A stretch of DNA of 32,276 nucleotides from NCBI GenBank assembly GCA_030840295.1, contig JAVEET010000115.1, positions 1 to 32,276 on the forward strand, given 5' to 3'. The position numbers and the translations under genes are program-made. How positions within the stretch are numbered: the first letter of the stretch is position 1; each line of letters starts with the position of its first letter. Under the pieces are notes generated by a model. It searched no databases, had not been told where the DNA came from, and saw nothing but the letters and a program-made list of their open reading frames with translations. Positions 1-8,059 of the stretch are shown piece by piece. The stretch comes from Pseudonocardiales bacterium (GTDB taxonomy: Bacteria > Actinomycetota > Actinomycetes > Mycobacteriales > Jatrophihabitantaceae).

Positions 1-192
1 CGAGTGTTCTTGGTGGCAGTGCCGGTCTCGGTGATCAGCATCGTCGCGGCGCTGTTCATCAGGCAGGTCCAGTTGCGGTCCAGCAACACCGGGCCGGCCG
101 ATGCGGCGGGTTCGCCCGAGCAGGACCAGTTCGATAGGTCGCAGAAGGGCGTCGGGCCCGGGGTTTCCGTCGCTCCCGGCGAGATCCACTGA
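1..192 (+). CDS. C-terminal end of an MFS (probably DHA2-type) exporter, partial
   Basis: The reading frame is already open at the first base, so this is only the last roughly 63 codons of a gene that starts outside the window. The piece contains one hydrophobic helix (VSVISIVAALFI) followed by a hydrophilic, Pro/Gly-rich tail and a TGA stop. A last helix ending in basic residues and then a disordered cytoplasmic tail is typical of 14-helix drug exporters of the EmrB/QacA kind, and the start of the piece resembles their final segment. The family call is inference from very little sequence. It lies 23 bp before the kinase-like gene on the same strand and may be co-transcribed with it. Confidence 0.5.
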   Translation, partial: RVFLVAVPVSVISIVAALFIRQVQLRSSNTGPADAAGSPEQDQFDRSQKGVGPGVSVAPGEIH

Positions 193-215
193 ACTCAGGC
201 GGAAAGGGACATCGC

Positions 216-854
216 ATGCTGGGCATCACAATCTCGGCCGGCTATGGCGCCGGTGGAAGCGCGGTCGCACCTCAGGTCGCCCGGCTGCTCGGGCTGCCGC
301 TACTGGATCGGGCGATCAGCTCGGCCATCGCGAACCAGCTGCAGGTGTCGGTGACCGAAGCCGAAACCGGCACAGTGACCCGTTCGCTGGCCGACCGCTT
401 CCTGTCACTGCTCGTCCCGCTGGCGGGGGGAGTGCTCGGCGCCGGCACCGATGCGGCCCCGCCCGACGCGGTCCCGCTGGCTGATGACGCCGCCGCGTTC
501 CGCGAGCAGGCAGAACGGATCATGCGTAACTCGATGTCGGCCGGCGCGGTCGTTCTCGGACGGGCTGGAGCCGCCGCCTTCCGGGATGATCCCGGTGTGC
601 TGCGGGTCAGGCTGTTCGGCCCGGTCGAGGCGCGGATCACCCAGGCGGCTCGGGTGGCGGGAATCGATACCGCAACCGCTCGGCAGCGTCAGCCCGAGGT
701 CGACCAGGCCCGCGAGCAGTACGTCCGCAGGCTATATCGGGTGAGCGTGGACGACCCGGCGCTGTTTCACCTGCAGTTCGACAGCACGGCACTTCCGCTG
801 GATACCTGCGCCGAACTGATCGTCCGGGCCTATCAGGCCTTCGCCCCGTCCTAA
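216..854 (+). CDS. cytidylate kinase-like family protein
   Basis: A 212-aa protein of the cytidylate-kinase-like P-loop group (PF13189 type). Near the N-terminus, ITISAGYGAGGSA (residues 4-16) is a glycine-rich phosphate-binding loop. It lacks the usual Walker lysine, which is normal for this family, where the motif reads ISxxYGSGG. LLDRAI (about 29-34) matches the usual next conserved strand, and VVLGRAGA followed by VRLFGPVEARI matches the later core. A helical region with many Arg residues follows, as in the LID/NMP-binding part of nucleotide kinases. True CMP kinase activity is not implied: family members near regulators or transporters have no settled substrate. The ATG start is preceded by an AGGGA ribosome-binding site about six bases upstream. 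The gene converges with uppP. Confidence 0.8.
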   Translation: MLGITISAGYGAGGSAVAPQVARLLGLPLLDRAISSAIANQLQVSVTEAETGTVTRSLADRFLSLLVPLAGGVLGAGTDAAPPDAVPLADDAAAFREQAERIMRNSMSAGAVVLGRAGAAAFRDDPGVLRVRLFGPVEARITQAARVAGIDTATARQRQPEVDQAREQYVRRLYRVSVDDPALFHLQFDSTALPLDTCAELIVRAYQAFAPS

Positions 855-860
855 GCAGTC

Positions 861-887
861 CCGGTCCCAGCCGGTCTGGGCTACCGG
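861..887. terminator. hairpin between convergent kinase-like gene and uppP
   Basis: CCCAG (866-870) and CTGGG (876-880) form a stem around a 5-base loop. It is extended by CCGGT (861-865) pairing with ACCGG (883-887) across a 2-base bulge. It sits between the two converging stop codons and overlaps the uppP stop. There is no clear T-run on either side, so it may be a weak bidirectional terminator. Confidence 0.4.
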
Positions 888-1843
888 TTCACCAGCACCA
901 GAGCGACGGCGCCGGCAACGACGCAGTACCAGGCGAACGGCCGCAGCGAACGGGTCTCGAAGTACCGGCTGAGGAACCGCACGCTGACGTAGGCGGCCAG
1001 CCCGGACAGCACGCTGCCGAAGACGACCTGGCCACGGATGCCGTTGCCAAGCGGACCCATCAGGTCAGGGATCTTCAACACGCCGGCAGCGAGGATGACG
1101 GGCGTGGCCAGCAGGAAGGAGAACCGGGCGGCCGATACGTGCGACAGACCCCGGTTCAGGCCGGCCGCCATGGCCGCGCCGGAGCGGCTGAAACCCGGTG
1201 CCAGCGCGATGATCTGCGCGGTGCCGATCAGCACGGCCCGCTTGATCGGCATCCTGCTCAGCTCGGCATCCACCTGGATATCTGAGTGGTTGGCCACGGT
1301 GATGACCGAGTCGCCCGAGAGGTGCCCGCCGGCTACCGCTGCGGACGCCGGGCTCGCGGCTACCGTCGCGGTCATGGCTTCCTGCCGCCGGCGCAGCCAT
1401 TCGGCACCGAAGAGGACCACGCCGTTGAGCATCAGGAAGATCGCGGCCGGTGAGGGCTTGGCGAGAACGGTACGAAAGGTGTGTTCAAGCAGCAGCCCCG
1501 TGATACCTACCGGGATGGTGGCCAGGATCAGCATCCATGCCAGTCGCTCGTCCGGGGTCCGCACCTGCCGGTGCCTGATCGAGGTGAACAGCCCGCCGAT
1601 GATGCGCAGCCAGTCACGCCAGAAATAGATGATCAGCGCGATCGCCGTCGCCACATGCAGGCCGACGATGAATGCCAGGTACGGCGATTCCGGGGCGCTC
1701 ACGTTCAGCTCCCGGGCCCAGCTGCCGCCGATGACCGCCGGGATCAGCACGCTGTGCCCGAGACTGCTGACCGGGAACAGTTCGGTGACGCCCTGCAGCA
1801 GGCCGATGACACCGGCCTCCAGCCAGCCGAGATGAGAATGCAC
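881..1843 (-). CDS. uppP: undecaprenyl-diphosphate phosphatase
   Basis: UppP/BacA dephosphorylates undecaprenyl pyrophosphate to recycle the lipid carrier for peptidoglycan and other wall polymers. It is an integral membrane enzyme and confers bacitracin tolerance when abundant. The 320-aa product has both family signatures: GVTELFPVSSLGH (residues 18-30, with the conserved Glu21 and His30) and PGFSRSGAAMAAG (216-228, with Arg220). Multiple hydrophobic helices fill the rest. The protein is about 40-50 residues longer than most UppP proteins because of an Ala/Ser/Val-rich hydrophilic insertion around residues 157-198, between two membrane helices. The GTG start at 1843 has AAGGA upstream at good spacing. 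The gene is divergent from a two-component system, with 193 bp between the two starts. Confidence 0.95.
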   Translation of the reverse strand: MHSHLGWLEAGVIGLLQGVTELFPVSSLGHSVLIPAVIGGSWARELNVSAPESPYLAFIVGLHVATAIALIIYFWRDWLRIIGGLFTSIRHRQVRTPDERLAWMLILATIPVGITGLLLEHTFRTVLAKPSPAAIFLMLNGVVLFGAEWLRRRQEAMTATVAASPASAAVAGGHLSGDSVITVANHSDIQVDAELSRMPIKRAVLIGTAQIIALAPGFSRSGAAMAAGLNRGLSHVSAARFSFLLATPVILAAGVLKIPDLMGPLGNGIRGQVVFGSVLSGLAAYVSVRFLSRYFETRSLRPFAWYCVVAGAVALVLVNR

Positions 1844-2036
1844 CTGACACGTCCTTACGGTTACCGGTGATGTTGCCAGTCATGCTCGCTCGACGAACAT
1901 GTGAACATCGTGTACGAATGACGCTGGTCACCGCCGGCCGGCGGCGCTGTGTACAGTCTCCGGCGTTGACATCTCATTCACATGTGCACGTTCATAGGGT
2001 GGCAGACCATGAGGATGTACGAGTGAGGGCCGGCCG
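1844..2036. promoter_or_regulatory. divergent promoter region of uppP and the two-component operon
   Basis: A 193-bp non-coding gap drives genes in both directions. On the plus strand there is a consensus-like -35 TTGACA at 1966-1971; I could not fix a convincing -10. GAACAT occurs twice with an 8-bp period (1895-1900 and 1903-1908) inside GAACATGTGAACAT. A related CACATGTGCACGTTCAT lies at 1979-1995. The shared ACATGTG core suggests binding sites for one regulator on both sides. A 14-bp GC-only palindrome (CCGCCGGCCGGCGG, 1931-1944) lies between them. Which site belongs to which gene is inference. Confidence 0.4.
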
Positions 2037-2738
2037 ATGAGAATCCTGGTCGCCGAGGACGATGTGCGGATGGCCAGCATGTTGCGCCGGGGACTGGCCG
2101 AGGACGGTTACGCCGTGGACATCGTCGGCGACGGCCTCGATGCCGTGTGGCAGGCCACCGAGGTGGACTACGACGCCATCGTATTGGATCTGATGCTGCC
2201 GGGAGCGGATGGTTTCGAGGTGTGCCGACGATTGCGGGCGGCCAACCGGTGGTCGCCGGTGCTGTTGCTGACGGCTCGGACCGAACTGCGGGACCGGGTC
2301 CAGGGCTTGGACAGCGGAGCAGATGATTACCTGGCCAAGCCGTTCAGTTTCAGCGAGCTCTCGGCGCGGCTGCGCGCGCTCATCCGGCGGGGCGCGCCGC
2401 GCCGGCCGGTGATATTGCGAGCCGGCAACCTCAAGCTGGATCCGGCCACCCGGATGGCCTGGCGGGCAGACACCGCGCTGGAGCTATCGGCCAAGGAATT
2501 CGCCCTGCTCGAGTTGTTCCTGCGCCATCCCGGCGAGGTCCTGACCCGGACCCGGATCCTCGAACATGTCTGGGATTTCGCCTACGACGGCGTGAGCAAC
2601 GTCGTCGATCAGTATGTGGCCTACCTGCGGCGCAAGATCGATCGGCCGTTCGACCTGGAACAACTCGAAACCGTCCGAGGTGCCGGCTACCGCCTGCTCG
2701 CCGAGCCCCGGGGCAATCCGGCACAGTCGAACGCCTGA
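2037..2738 (+). CDS. OmpR/PhoB-family response regulator
   Basis: A 233-aa two-component response regulator. The receiver domain (about 1-115) has the acidic pair in AEDD (8-9), the phosphoacceptor Asp51 in VLDLMLPGADG, the Thr/Ser position in LLLTA, and Lys101 in YLAKPF. A winged-helix DNA-binding domain of the OmpR type follows (about 128-225), with LSAKEFALLELFLRHPGEVLTR, split here only for description, as its recognition part and ETVRGAGYRL at the wing. The ATG start has GAGGG seven bases upstream. The histidine kinase begins three bases after the stop, so this is its cognate partner. The target genes are unknown; uppP across the shared promoter is a natural candidate. Confidence 0.95.
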   Translation: MRILVAEDDVRMASMLRRGLAEDGYAVDIVGDGLDAVWQATEVDYDAIVLDLMLPGADGFEVCRRLRAANRWSPVLLLTARTELRDRVQGLDSGADDYLAKPFSFSELSARLRALIRRGAPRRPVILRAGNLKLDPATRMAWRADTALELSAKEFALLELFLRHPGEVLTRTRILEHVWDFAYDGVSNVVDQYVAYLRRKIDRPFDLEQLETVRGAGYRLLAEPRGNPAQSNA

Positions 2739-2741
2739 GCA

Positions 2742-4316
2742 GTGCGCATCCGGCTGAAGCTCGCGATCCTGTTCACCGCAGCGACCCTGGTGTTGCTGGC
2801 CGGTGCGGGCCTGGTCTTTCTCACGACGTTGCATTCGGGCCTGCAGAACAGTATCGACAACTCGCTGCGCACCCGGGTCGACGAAGCGGTGTCCCAGTAC
2901 TACGGCGAGACCGACAGCCAGCCGCCGCCGTCCCTCAAATTCGCCAATAACAGCTACGGCCAGGTGCTCAGCACTGCGGGTGTCGTGCTCGCCCACACCG
3001 ACGATGCCCTGGCTGAACCGTTGCTCACGCCCGAACAGGCCAAAGCCGCCGCCAGCCACGAGCACTTCTCCGATCACGTGGTCTCGACAACCGGCCCTGG
3101 CAGCGGCGCGCCGACTACCCGAACCGAGGTGCGGGTGTTGGCCGCGCCCTCGGGGCATCCCGGGACGGTTGTCGCGGTGGCCACCAATCGGGACGTCGCC
3201 GACGAAGCCTTGGAGCGGGCGGCCAAGCAACTCCTCGTCCTCGGGGGAGCCGTGCTACTGGTTGCCGGTCCGGGGTCCTGGTTGCTGGCTCGGGGAGCGC
3301 TGCGCCCGGTCGACCGGATGCGGGCGCAGGCCGCCGAGCTCGGCGCCCGTGATGCCGGAGCTGGGCTCACGGTGCCCGGCACCCGGGACGAGATCGCCCG
3401 GCTGGGCGAGACGCTCAACGGACTGCTCGGCCGGTTGCATCAGGCTTACCAGCGGGAGCGGGCCTTCGTCGCCGACGCCGGTCACGAATTGCGCACACCG
3501 CTCACGGTCTTGCGCGGTGAGCTGGAGCTGGCGCAGCGTCCCGGACGGACTCGCGCCGAACTGGCCGAGACGGTAGAGGTAGCCGCGGCCGAGACCGAAC
3601 GCCTGATCAGACTGGCCGAGGACCTGCTGGTGTTGGCGCGTGACGACAGCGAGATCCCGACCCGGATTCAGACGTTCGACCTCGCCGAGGTGCTGGAATC
3701 GGCCGCCAACACTTTGTCAAACAGGGCCCGAGAACGAGACATCACGATTAACCTTTCCGCGGTGCAGGTTTCAGCGGTCCACGGCGACCCTGACCGGATC
3801 AGGCAGGCGGTGGAGAACGTGCTGGCGAATGCGGTGCGGTTCTCACCGACCGGCGGCGAGATCGTGGTCGAGGCCGGCCGGACCGCCGACGTGGTTGACA
3901 TCGTGGTCAGCGACTGCGGACCGGGGTTCTCGGCGGAGTTCCTGCCGGTGGCCTTCGAACGCTTCCGCCGGGGTGATTCGGCACGGGCCCGCCCGGCGCC
4001 CGGCGGCCGGCGTCCCCTGGGCGAGCCCGGACTCAGCTCCGGAATCGATGACGGCGGCAGCGGGCTCGGCTTGGCCATCGTGGCCAGCATTATGCGAGCG
4101 CACCGGGGCACCGCGACCGCCGCGAACCGCGACGGAGCAGTGGACGGTGGCGGTGCAGTCGACGGTGGCGCGGCCGCTTCGCAACGCGGCTGCTCGGGGG
4201 CTTGGGTCCGGCTGTCCTGGCCGGTCGGGCCGCCGGTCACCGCGCCCGAGTCCGAGCCCTCGGGTGCAACCGGGCCGGCAGGCTCGACGACGGACCCCCC
4301 GTACCGGGCCGGGTGA
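2742..4316 (+). CDS. sensor histidine kinase, HAMP-containing
   Basis: A 524-aa membrane histidine kinase paired with the upstream response regulator. There is one N-terminal membrane helix (about 7-29), an extracytoplasmic sensor region (about 30-160) with no domain I recognise, and a second helix (about 164-188). A HAMP segment and the dimerisation/phosphoacceptor motif GHELRTPLTVLRGE follow, with His248. The ATP-binding domain shows the N box (ENVLANAVRFSP), G1 (SDCGPGF), F box (AFERFRRGD) and G2 (GSGLGLAIV). The stretch between F box and G2 is expanded and Pro/Arg/Gly-rich. Another low-complexity insertion with repeated VDGG sits before the last strand. A disordered tail ends the protein. 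The start is GTG. The stop overlaps the next start (GTGA), so the transporter is translationally coupled. Confidence 0.93.
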   Translation: MRIRLKLAILFTAATLVLLAGAGLVFLTTLHSGLQNSIDNSLRTRVDEAVSQYYGETDSQPPPSLKFANNSYGQVLSTAGVVLAHTDDALAEPLLTPEQAKAAASHEHFSDHVVSTTGPGSGAPTTRTEVRVLAAPSGHPGTVVAVATNRDVADEALERAAKQLLVLGGAVLLVAGPGSWLLARGALRPVDRMRAQAAELGARDAGAGLTVPGTRDEIARLGETLNGLLGRLHQAYQRERAFVADAGHELRTPLTVLRGELELAQRPGRTRAELAETVEVAAAETERLIRLAEDLLVLARDDSEIPTRIQTFDLAEVLESAANTLSNRARERDITINLSAVQVSAVHGDPDRIRQAVENVLANAVRFSPTGGEIVVEAGRTADVVDIVVSDCGPGFSAEFLPVAFERFRRGDSARARPAPGGRRPLGEPGLSSGIDDGGSGLGLAIVASIMRAHRGTATAANRDGAVDGGGAVDGGAAASQRGCSGAWVRLSWPVGPPVTAPESEPSGATGPAGSTTDPPYRAG

Positions 4317-5296
4317 CTGCGGTGCACATCGGCTGGCTGGTCATTACCCTCACGCTGGGTTCCGCGTTCGCCTTCGGCACGTCCACCGCTTTGAAGCATT
4401 CCAGCGCATCGGACGTTCCCGAAGTGCATGCCTTGCAGGCCGGCGCGGTGATGCGATTCATCCGGGGCACGATCAGCCATCCGCGCTGGTTGGCCGGGAT
4501 CGTCATGGACGTCGTTGGCGTGGGTCTGCAGGTGTGGGCGCTGCACGTCGGCGCGCTGTCCATCGTGCAACCGTTGCTGGTTAGCGGGCTGTTGTTCTCG
4601 TTATTACTGCGCAGTCGGGACGGACGCGGGATCCGCGCCATAACGGTGGCCGAGATGGCCTGGGCCGGTGTCCTCTGCGCGACGCTGATCGGTTTCTACT
4701 TCCTCAGTGGATCCGGGGGCGGTACGCCGAACCACGAGCCCCCGGACCGGATGCCCGCCCTGCTGAGCGCGGCGGCTGGGCTGATCATTGCGGTGGGGTG
4801 CATCGTCATCGCCCGTCGGCACGGTTCGACCCGCTTCGGACCTGCCTTGCTGGGTGCGGCAGTGGGCGTGACCTATGCGGCTACGGCGGCCTTGATCAAG
4901 GGTGTCACGGACATCGCGGTCCGCAGTCGCTGGGACTGCCTGACCAGTTGGCAGTTGTACGCCCTGCTGGTGGTCGGCGGCTGCGGGCTGTTTCTCAGCC
5001 AGTTCGCCTTCCAATCCGGCCCACTCACAGCAAGCCTGCCGGCGACCGCCACCGTTGACCCGCTGTTGAGCATCGTCGTGGGGGTGGTCGTCTACGACGA
5101 ACATGTCCGGCACGGCCCGTTCTCAGGCGCCGGCCTGCTGGCCCTGCTCGTCGTACTCGGGGTGGCGGTGATCCAGTTGTGCCGGTTGGAGGCGCCGAAG
5201 CTGCTGCCGGATCCCGATCCTGCCGGTGCTACAGCCGGAGCACCGGTTACCCCACGCCTGGAGCCTGGCCGTAGGCGTTCTCGACATCCACGGTGA
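4313..5296 (+). CDS. DMT-superfamily (EamA/NIPA-like) membrane transporter
   Basis: A 327-aa protein with about nine to ten hydrophobic helices arranged as two related halves, as in drug/metabolite transporters. VVGVGLQVWALHVGALSIVQPLL in the first half and FLSQFAFQSGPLTASLPATATVDPLL in the second are the typical DMT helix pairs (shown by their Gln/Pro landmarks VQP and TVDPLL). The substrate cannot be read from sequence. I chose the GTG at 4313, which overlaps the kinase stop by four bases and begins just before the first helix; the frame stays open further upstream, but that part only shadows the kinase. It is the third gene of the two-component operon. Its last 50 bp overlap the 3' end of the convergent PPOX gene. 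The C-terminal tail is hydrophilic and Pro/Arg-rich. Confidence 0.85.
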   Translation: MTAVHIGWLVITLTLGSAFAFGTSTALKHSSASDVPEVHALQAGAVMRFIRGTISHPRWLAGIVMDVVGVGLQVWALHVGALSIVQPLLVSGLLFSLLLRSRDGRGIRAITVAEMAWAGVLCATLIGFYFLSGSGGGTPNHEPPDRMPALLSAAAGLIIAVGCIVIARRHGSTRFGPALLGAAVGVTYAATAALIKGVTDIAVRSRWDCLTSWQLYALLVVGGCGLFLSQFAFQSGPLTASLPATATVDPLLSIVVGVVVYDEHVRHGPFSGAGLLALLVVLGVAVIQLCRLEAPKLLPDPDPAGATAGAPVTPRLEPGRRRSRHPR

Positions 5297-5696
5297 GTAC
5301 TTGCCGCCGGTCGCGCACCATCGCGGCCCGGTACTCATCCCAGTCCGGATGTTCGCCGTTGATGGCCCGGTAGAGGTCGATCAGCTCAGCCACCGCGTCG
5401 TCATCGGGATCGGTCGCGACGTCGGTCAGGCTGGCGTGGCCGTCCAGCGCGGCCCACGACCAGAAATCGGGGCTGGACACATGCAGTGTGACTCGCGGGT
5501 CCCGCAGCGCGTTACGGGTCTTGGCTCGATCAGCCGTCACCGAGATCCTGGCTCGGCGCTGGTCCGGGTCGAAGGTGTAGATGATGTTGGACAGCTGCGC
5601 GCGGCCGTTCTGCTTGATCGTCACGAGAACGCCCTTGTGAGATTCGGCGGCGAATGCCAGCAACCGCTGCTGTTGTTCGGTGGGTTCGAAGGCCAT
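5247..5696 (-). CDS. PPOX-class F420-dependent oxidoreductase
   Basis: A 149-aa split-barrel flavin/deazaflavin-binding protein like the small mycobacterial Rv1155 group. Family features are the N-terminal helix before GVLVTIKQNGRAQLSNI, the strand pair ARISVTADRAKTRNALRDPRVTLHV (key residues TADRAKTRNLRDPR are shared by F420-type members), and a C-terminal RRQVLTVDVENAYG. Such enzymes bind F420 or FMN and reduce small aromatic or tetrapyrrole-type substrates; the substrate here is unknown. I prefer the ATG at 5696, with GGAAG about nine bases upstream, over a GTG 15 bases earlier, because that ribosome-binding site lies inside the longer version. The 3' end overlaps the convergent DMT transporter gene by 50 bp. 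Confidence 0.88.
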   Translation of the reverse strand: MAFEPTEQQQRLLAFAAESHKGVLVTIKQNGRAQLSNIIYTFDPDQRRARISVTADRAKTRNALRDPRVTLHVSSPDFWSWAALDGHASLTDVATDPDDDAVAELIDLYRAINGEHPDWDEYRAAMVRDRRQVLTVDVENAYGQAPGVG

Positions 5697-5771
5697 CCAC
5701 CGATCTTCCACCCGATCCGGGTGTTCTGCCGCCGTCGGTCGCTTGGAACATCTACGGCATCCGGTTGCCCT

Positions 5772-6920
5772 TCAGGCGATGGCGCCGTCCTGCAACGCGG
5801 CGCTGATGGCCTCCGGTGAGCGGCCTAGTTCCGCCAGGATCTCCGCGGTGTGTTCACCGGGCCAGGCCGGCGGCCGGTCCAAGGCGTTCTCGGTCCGGCT
5901 GAATCGAGGGGCCGGTGCAGCCTGGTCGACACCGTCCCGGGTGACAATGGTCTGCCGAGCCGCTAGCTGCGGGTGAGCCGGCGCTTCGTCGAGTGAGAGC
6001 ACCGGGGCTGCGCAGGTATCCCGATACTGGAGCAGTTCGGCCCATTCGTCGCGGCTGCGGGTCGCGAACAGCGCGGCCCACTTCTGGTGGCCGATCGGCC
6101 AGGTGGCTGGGTCGTCACGGCGCTCAGGGGAGACTTCGTCGCCTTCGACGCCGGTGAGTCGGACCAACTCTTCGTAGAACTGCGGCTCCAGAGCACCGAT
6201 GGCGATCTCCCGTCCGTCTGAGCACTTGTAGACGTCGTAGAACGGAGCACCGGTGTCGAGAAGGTTCTCGCCGGGCGGCCCCGGCCATAGGCCCATGGAC
6301 CGAAACCCGCGGATGAAATTCAGCAAGCTCGCGGTGCCGTCCACGATGGCAGCGTCGACCACCTGACCGCGTCCGGACTGGCGCGCCTCGAGTACCGCGG
6401 CCACTACACCGAGCGCCAGGTACAGGGCCCCGCCCCCAAGGTCGCCGAGCAGGTTCATCGGGGGAACGGGCAGTTGCCCACGGCGGCGGCTGCCGTCCAG
6501 GGCACCGGTGATCGCGATGTAGCCGAGGTCATGTCCGGCGGTCGTGGCCAGCGGCCCGGTCTGGCCCCAGCCCGTCATCCGGCCGTAGACCAGGGCCGGG
6601 TTCACGGCGAAGGCCTCGTCCGGGCCGAGGCCGAGGCGTTCGGTGACGCCGGGCCGGAATCCCTCGATCAGCACATCGGACCTGGCGACGAGATCGAGCA
6701 CGACCTGTCGTCCGGTGGCTGTCTTGAGGTCTACGGCGATCGAACGCCGGCCACGTCCGACGATGTCGGGGTGCGGGCCGGCCGGATGCGGGCCCACGTC
6801 GCGCGTGCGATCGACCCGGATCACCTCGCCGCCGAGGTCGGACAGAAGCATGCCCGCGAACGGCACCGGACCGATACCGGCAAGTTCGAGGACGCGCAAT
6901 CCGGTCAAGGGGCCGGCCAT
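5772..6920 (-). CDS. mcr: alpha-methylacyl-CoA racemase (CaiB/BaiF family III CoA-transferase fold)
   Basis: A 382-aa member of the CaiB/BaiF fold. The N-terminal GPLTGLRVLEL and the run GMLLSDLGGEVIRVDR are family hallmarks. The residues that distinguish the racemase of M. tuberculosis (His126, Asp156, Glu241) have matching positions here: His130 in TAGHDLGYI, Asp160 in LLGDLGGG, and Glu245 in GALEPQFYE. The enzyme should interconvert (2R)- and (2S)-methylacyl-CoA so that branched fatty acids or sterol side chains can enter beta-oxidation. That fits the two acyl-CoA ligases elsewhere in the window. The start is the ATG at 6920 before AGPLTG. The frame runs further upstream but only through the divergent hemerythrin gene. 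The symbol is by analogy with mycobacterial mcr. Confidence 0.9.
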   Translation of the reverse strand: MAGPLTGLRVLELAGIGPVPFAGMLLSDLGGEVIRVDRTRDVGPHPAGPHPDIVGRGRRSIAVDLKTATGRQVVLDLVARSDVLIEGFRPGVTERLGLGPDEAFAVNPALVYGRMTGWGQTGPLATTAGHDLGYIAITGALDGSRRRGQLPVPPMNLLGDLGGGALYLALGVVAAVLEARQSGRGQVVDAAIVDGTASLLNFIRGFRSMGLWPGPPGENLLDTGAPFYDVYKCSDGREIAIGALEPQFYEELVRLTGVEGDEVSPERRDDPATWPIGHQKWAALFATRSRDEWAELLQYRDTCAAPVLSLDEAPAHPQLAARQTIVTRDGVDQAAPAPRFSRTENALDRPPAWPGEHTAEILAELGRSPEAISAALQDGAIA

Positions 6921-7007
6921 CGCTGCTCCAGTTCGTCCGAGGGATTGACGAGCAAACCCTACGGGTGACCAGGCAGGGCTCGAGCCCGCGAGTGGCACAG
7001 TGAGCAC

Positions 7008-7517
7008 ATGACAGACATCACCGAGCTCATCATGGATGACCACGAGTGGTTCCGCCGCCAGTTCGCGCGGCTCGATGATGCCTCTGGGGCAGCGGAACTT
7101 GCGTCGATCTGGACGCCGTTGGCCAGCCGACTGGGAACCCACGCTGCGGCGGAGGAGAGCATCTTCTACCCGCGGCTGCTTCACCGTGGCGCAGACGCCG
7201 ATTCCGAAACCGACGACGCCATCCGCGATCACAACAAGATCCGGGACGCCGTCGCCGACGCCCAGCATCATGAGGTGGGCAGCCCGAAGTGGTTCGCCGC
7301 GGTGGCCCGGGCTCGCGCCGAGAACACCGGCCACCTCGGCGAGGAGGAGGACGAAGGCCTTCCCGACTTTCGCAAGCATGCCTCATGGGAGCTGCGGGAA
7401 CAGCTTGGCCGCCGGTGGATCGAGTTCTACGCCCAACATCAGGGCGGTCGCGGCGTCTCCGGTGCGGACGTTGATCCCGAGGACTATCTTGCCGAGCACG
7501 CTGAGGGCAACGAGTGA
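7008..7517 (+). CDS. hemerythrin HHE cation-binding domain protein
   Basis: A 169-aa four-helix-bundle protein of the HHE hemerythrin family. Metal-ligand candidates follow the family pattern: His12 in DDHEWF, His45 and Glu49 in THAAAEESIFYP, His75 in RDHNKIRDAV, and His109 and Glu113 in GHLGEEEDEGLPDF. These would hold a di-iron centre for binding O2 or NO, or for sensing. The C-terminal 40 residues are acidic and probably disordered. The ATG start follows a weak ribosome-binding region; an 12-bp palindrome (GGGCTCGAGCCC, 6976-6987) lies 20 bp upstream. The stop codon overlaps the GTG start of the DUF309 gene (GTGA), so the two are translated together. Confidence 0.9.
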   Translation: MTDITELIMDDHEWFRRQFARLDDASGAAELASIWTPLASRLGTHAAAEESIFYPRLLHRGADADSETDDAIRDHNKIRDAVADAQHHEVGSPKWFAAVARARAENTGHLGEEEDEGLPDFRKHASWELREQLGRRWIEFYAQHQGGRGVSGADVDPEDYLAEHAEGNE

Positions 7518-8059
7518 ACGGCAACTCACCAGATTCTGCCGGTGATATCCCGATTGCCGGCACTCCGGGGACTCGGGACCGGGACCGCGCCGGACGGGCT
7601 CGCAGCGGCCGCCCCAGGGATGGGCTCGGCCGGCCTTTGCCCTACGGCGTTCCTGGCGTGCAGCGGGCACCGGAAGGTGTCGTCCGACCACCGCGAGAAT
7701 CCCTGGAAACCGCCCAGCGTCTCTTGGACGACGGCAAGCCCTTTCACGCTCACGAGGTGCTGGAAGATGCCTGGAAGAGCGCGCCGGACGGCGAGCGGGA
7801 GCTGTGGCGTGGTCTGGCCCAGCTCGCGGTGGGGCTGACTCACGCCGCTCGAGGTAATCGCGCGGGTGCGGTGTCGTTGCTCAACCGAGGCGCGGCTTCG
7901 ATCGATCCCTACGCCGGCGAGCAGGTGCACGGTATGGACATCGGTCGGATTGTTGCCTGGTCCCGGGCACTGGCGGCCCAACTCGATAGCGAGGCCGTTG
8001 CTGTGCCGGTGCCATCCTTGCCCCGGCTGGCCCTGTTGAGCCGGGCCGAAGATCGATAG
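7514..8059 (+). CDS. DUF309 domain-containing protein
   Basis: A 181-aa protein. The DUF309 signature lies in the middle: FHAHEVLEDAWKSAPDGER (about residues 76-94), then ELWRGLAQLAVGLTHAARGN and a helix with LLNRGA. The His-x-x-Glu and Trp-x-x-Leu-x-Gln positions are the conserved part. The fold is a helical bundle and its biochemical role is unknown. The first 55 residues are Arg/Gly/Pro-rich and look disordered; a later start inside this part cannot be excluded. The GTG start overlaps the hemerythrin stop by four bases, which suggests a shared stress- or redox-related function, but that is only an inference from position. Confidence 0.82.
   Translation: MNGNSPDSAGDIPIAGTPGTRDRDRAGRARSGRPRDGLGRPLPYGVPGVQRAPEGVVRPPRESLETAQRLLDDGKPFHAHEVLEDAWKSAPDGERELWRGLAQLAVGLTHAARGNRAGAVSLLNRGAASIDPYAGEQVHGMDIGRIVAWSRALAAQLDSEAVAVPVPSLPRLALLSRAEDR

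Noticed and set aside
6976-6987. 12-bp palindrome GGGCTCGAGCCC before the hemerythrin gene
   Set aside because: Kept only as a note in the gene entry. It is short and GC-rich, and such palindromes are common in this kind of DNA.
6921-7379. N-terminal extension of the racemase frame
   Set aside because: It would cover most of the divergent hemerythrin gene. The conserved protein begins at the ATG at 6920.
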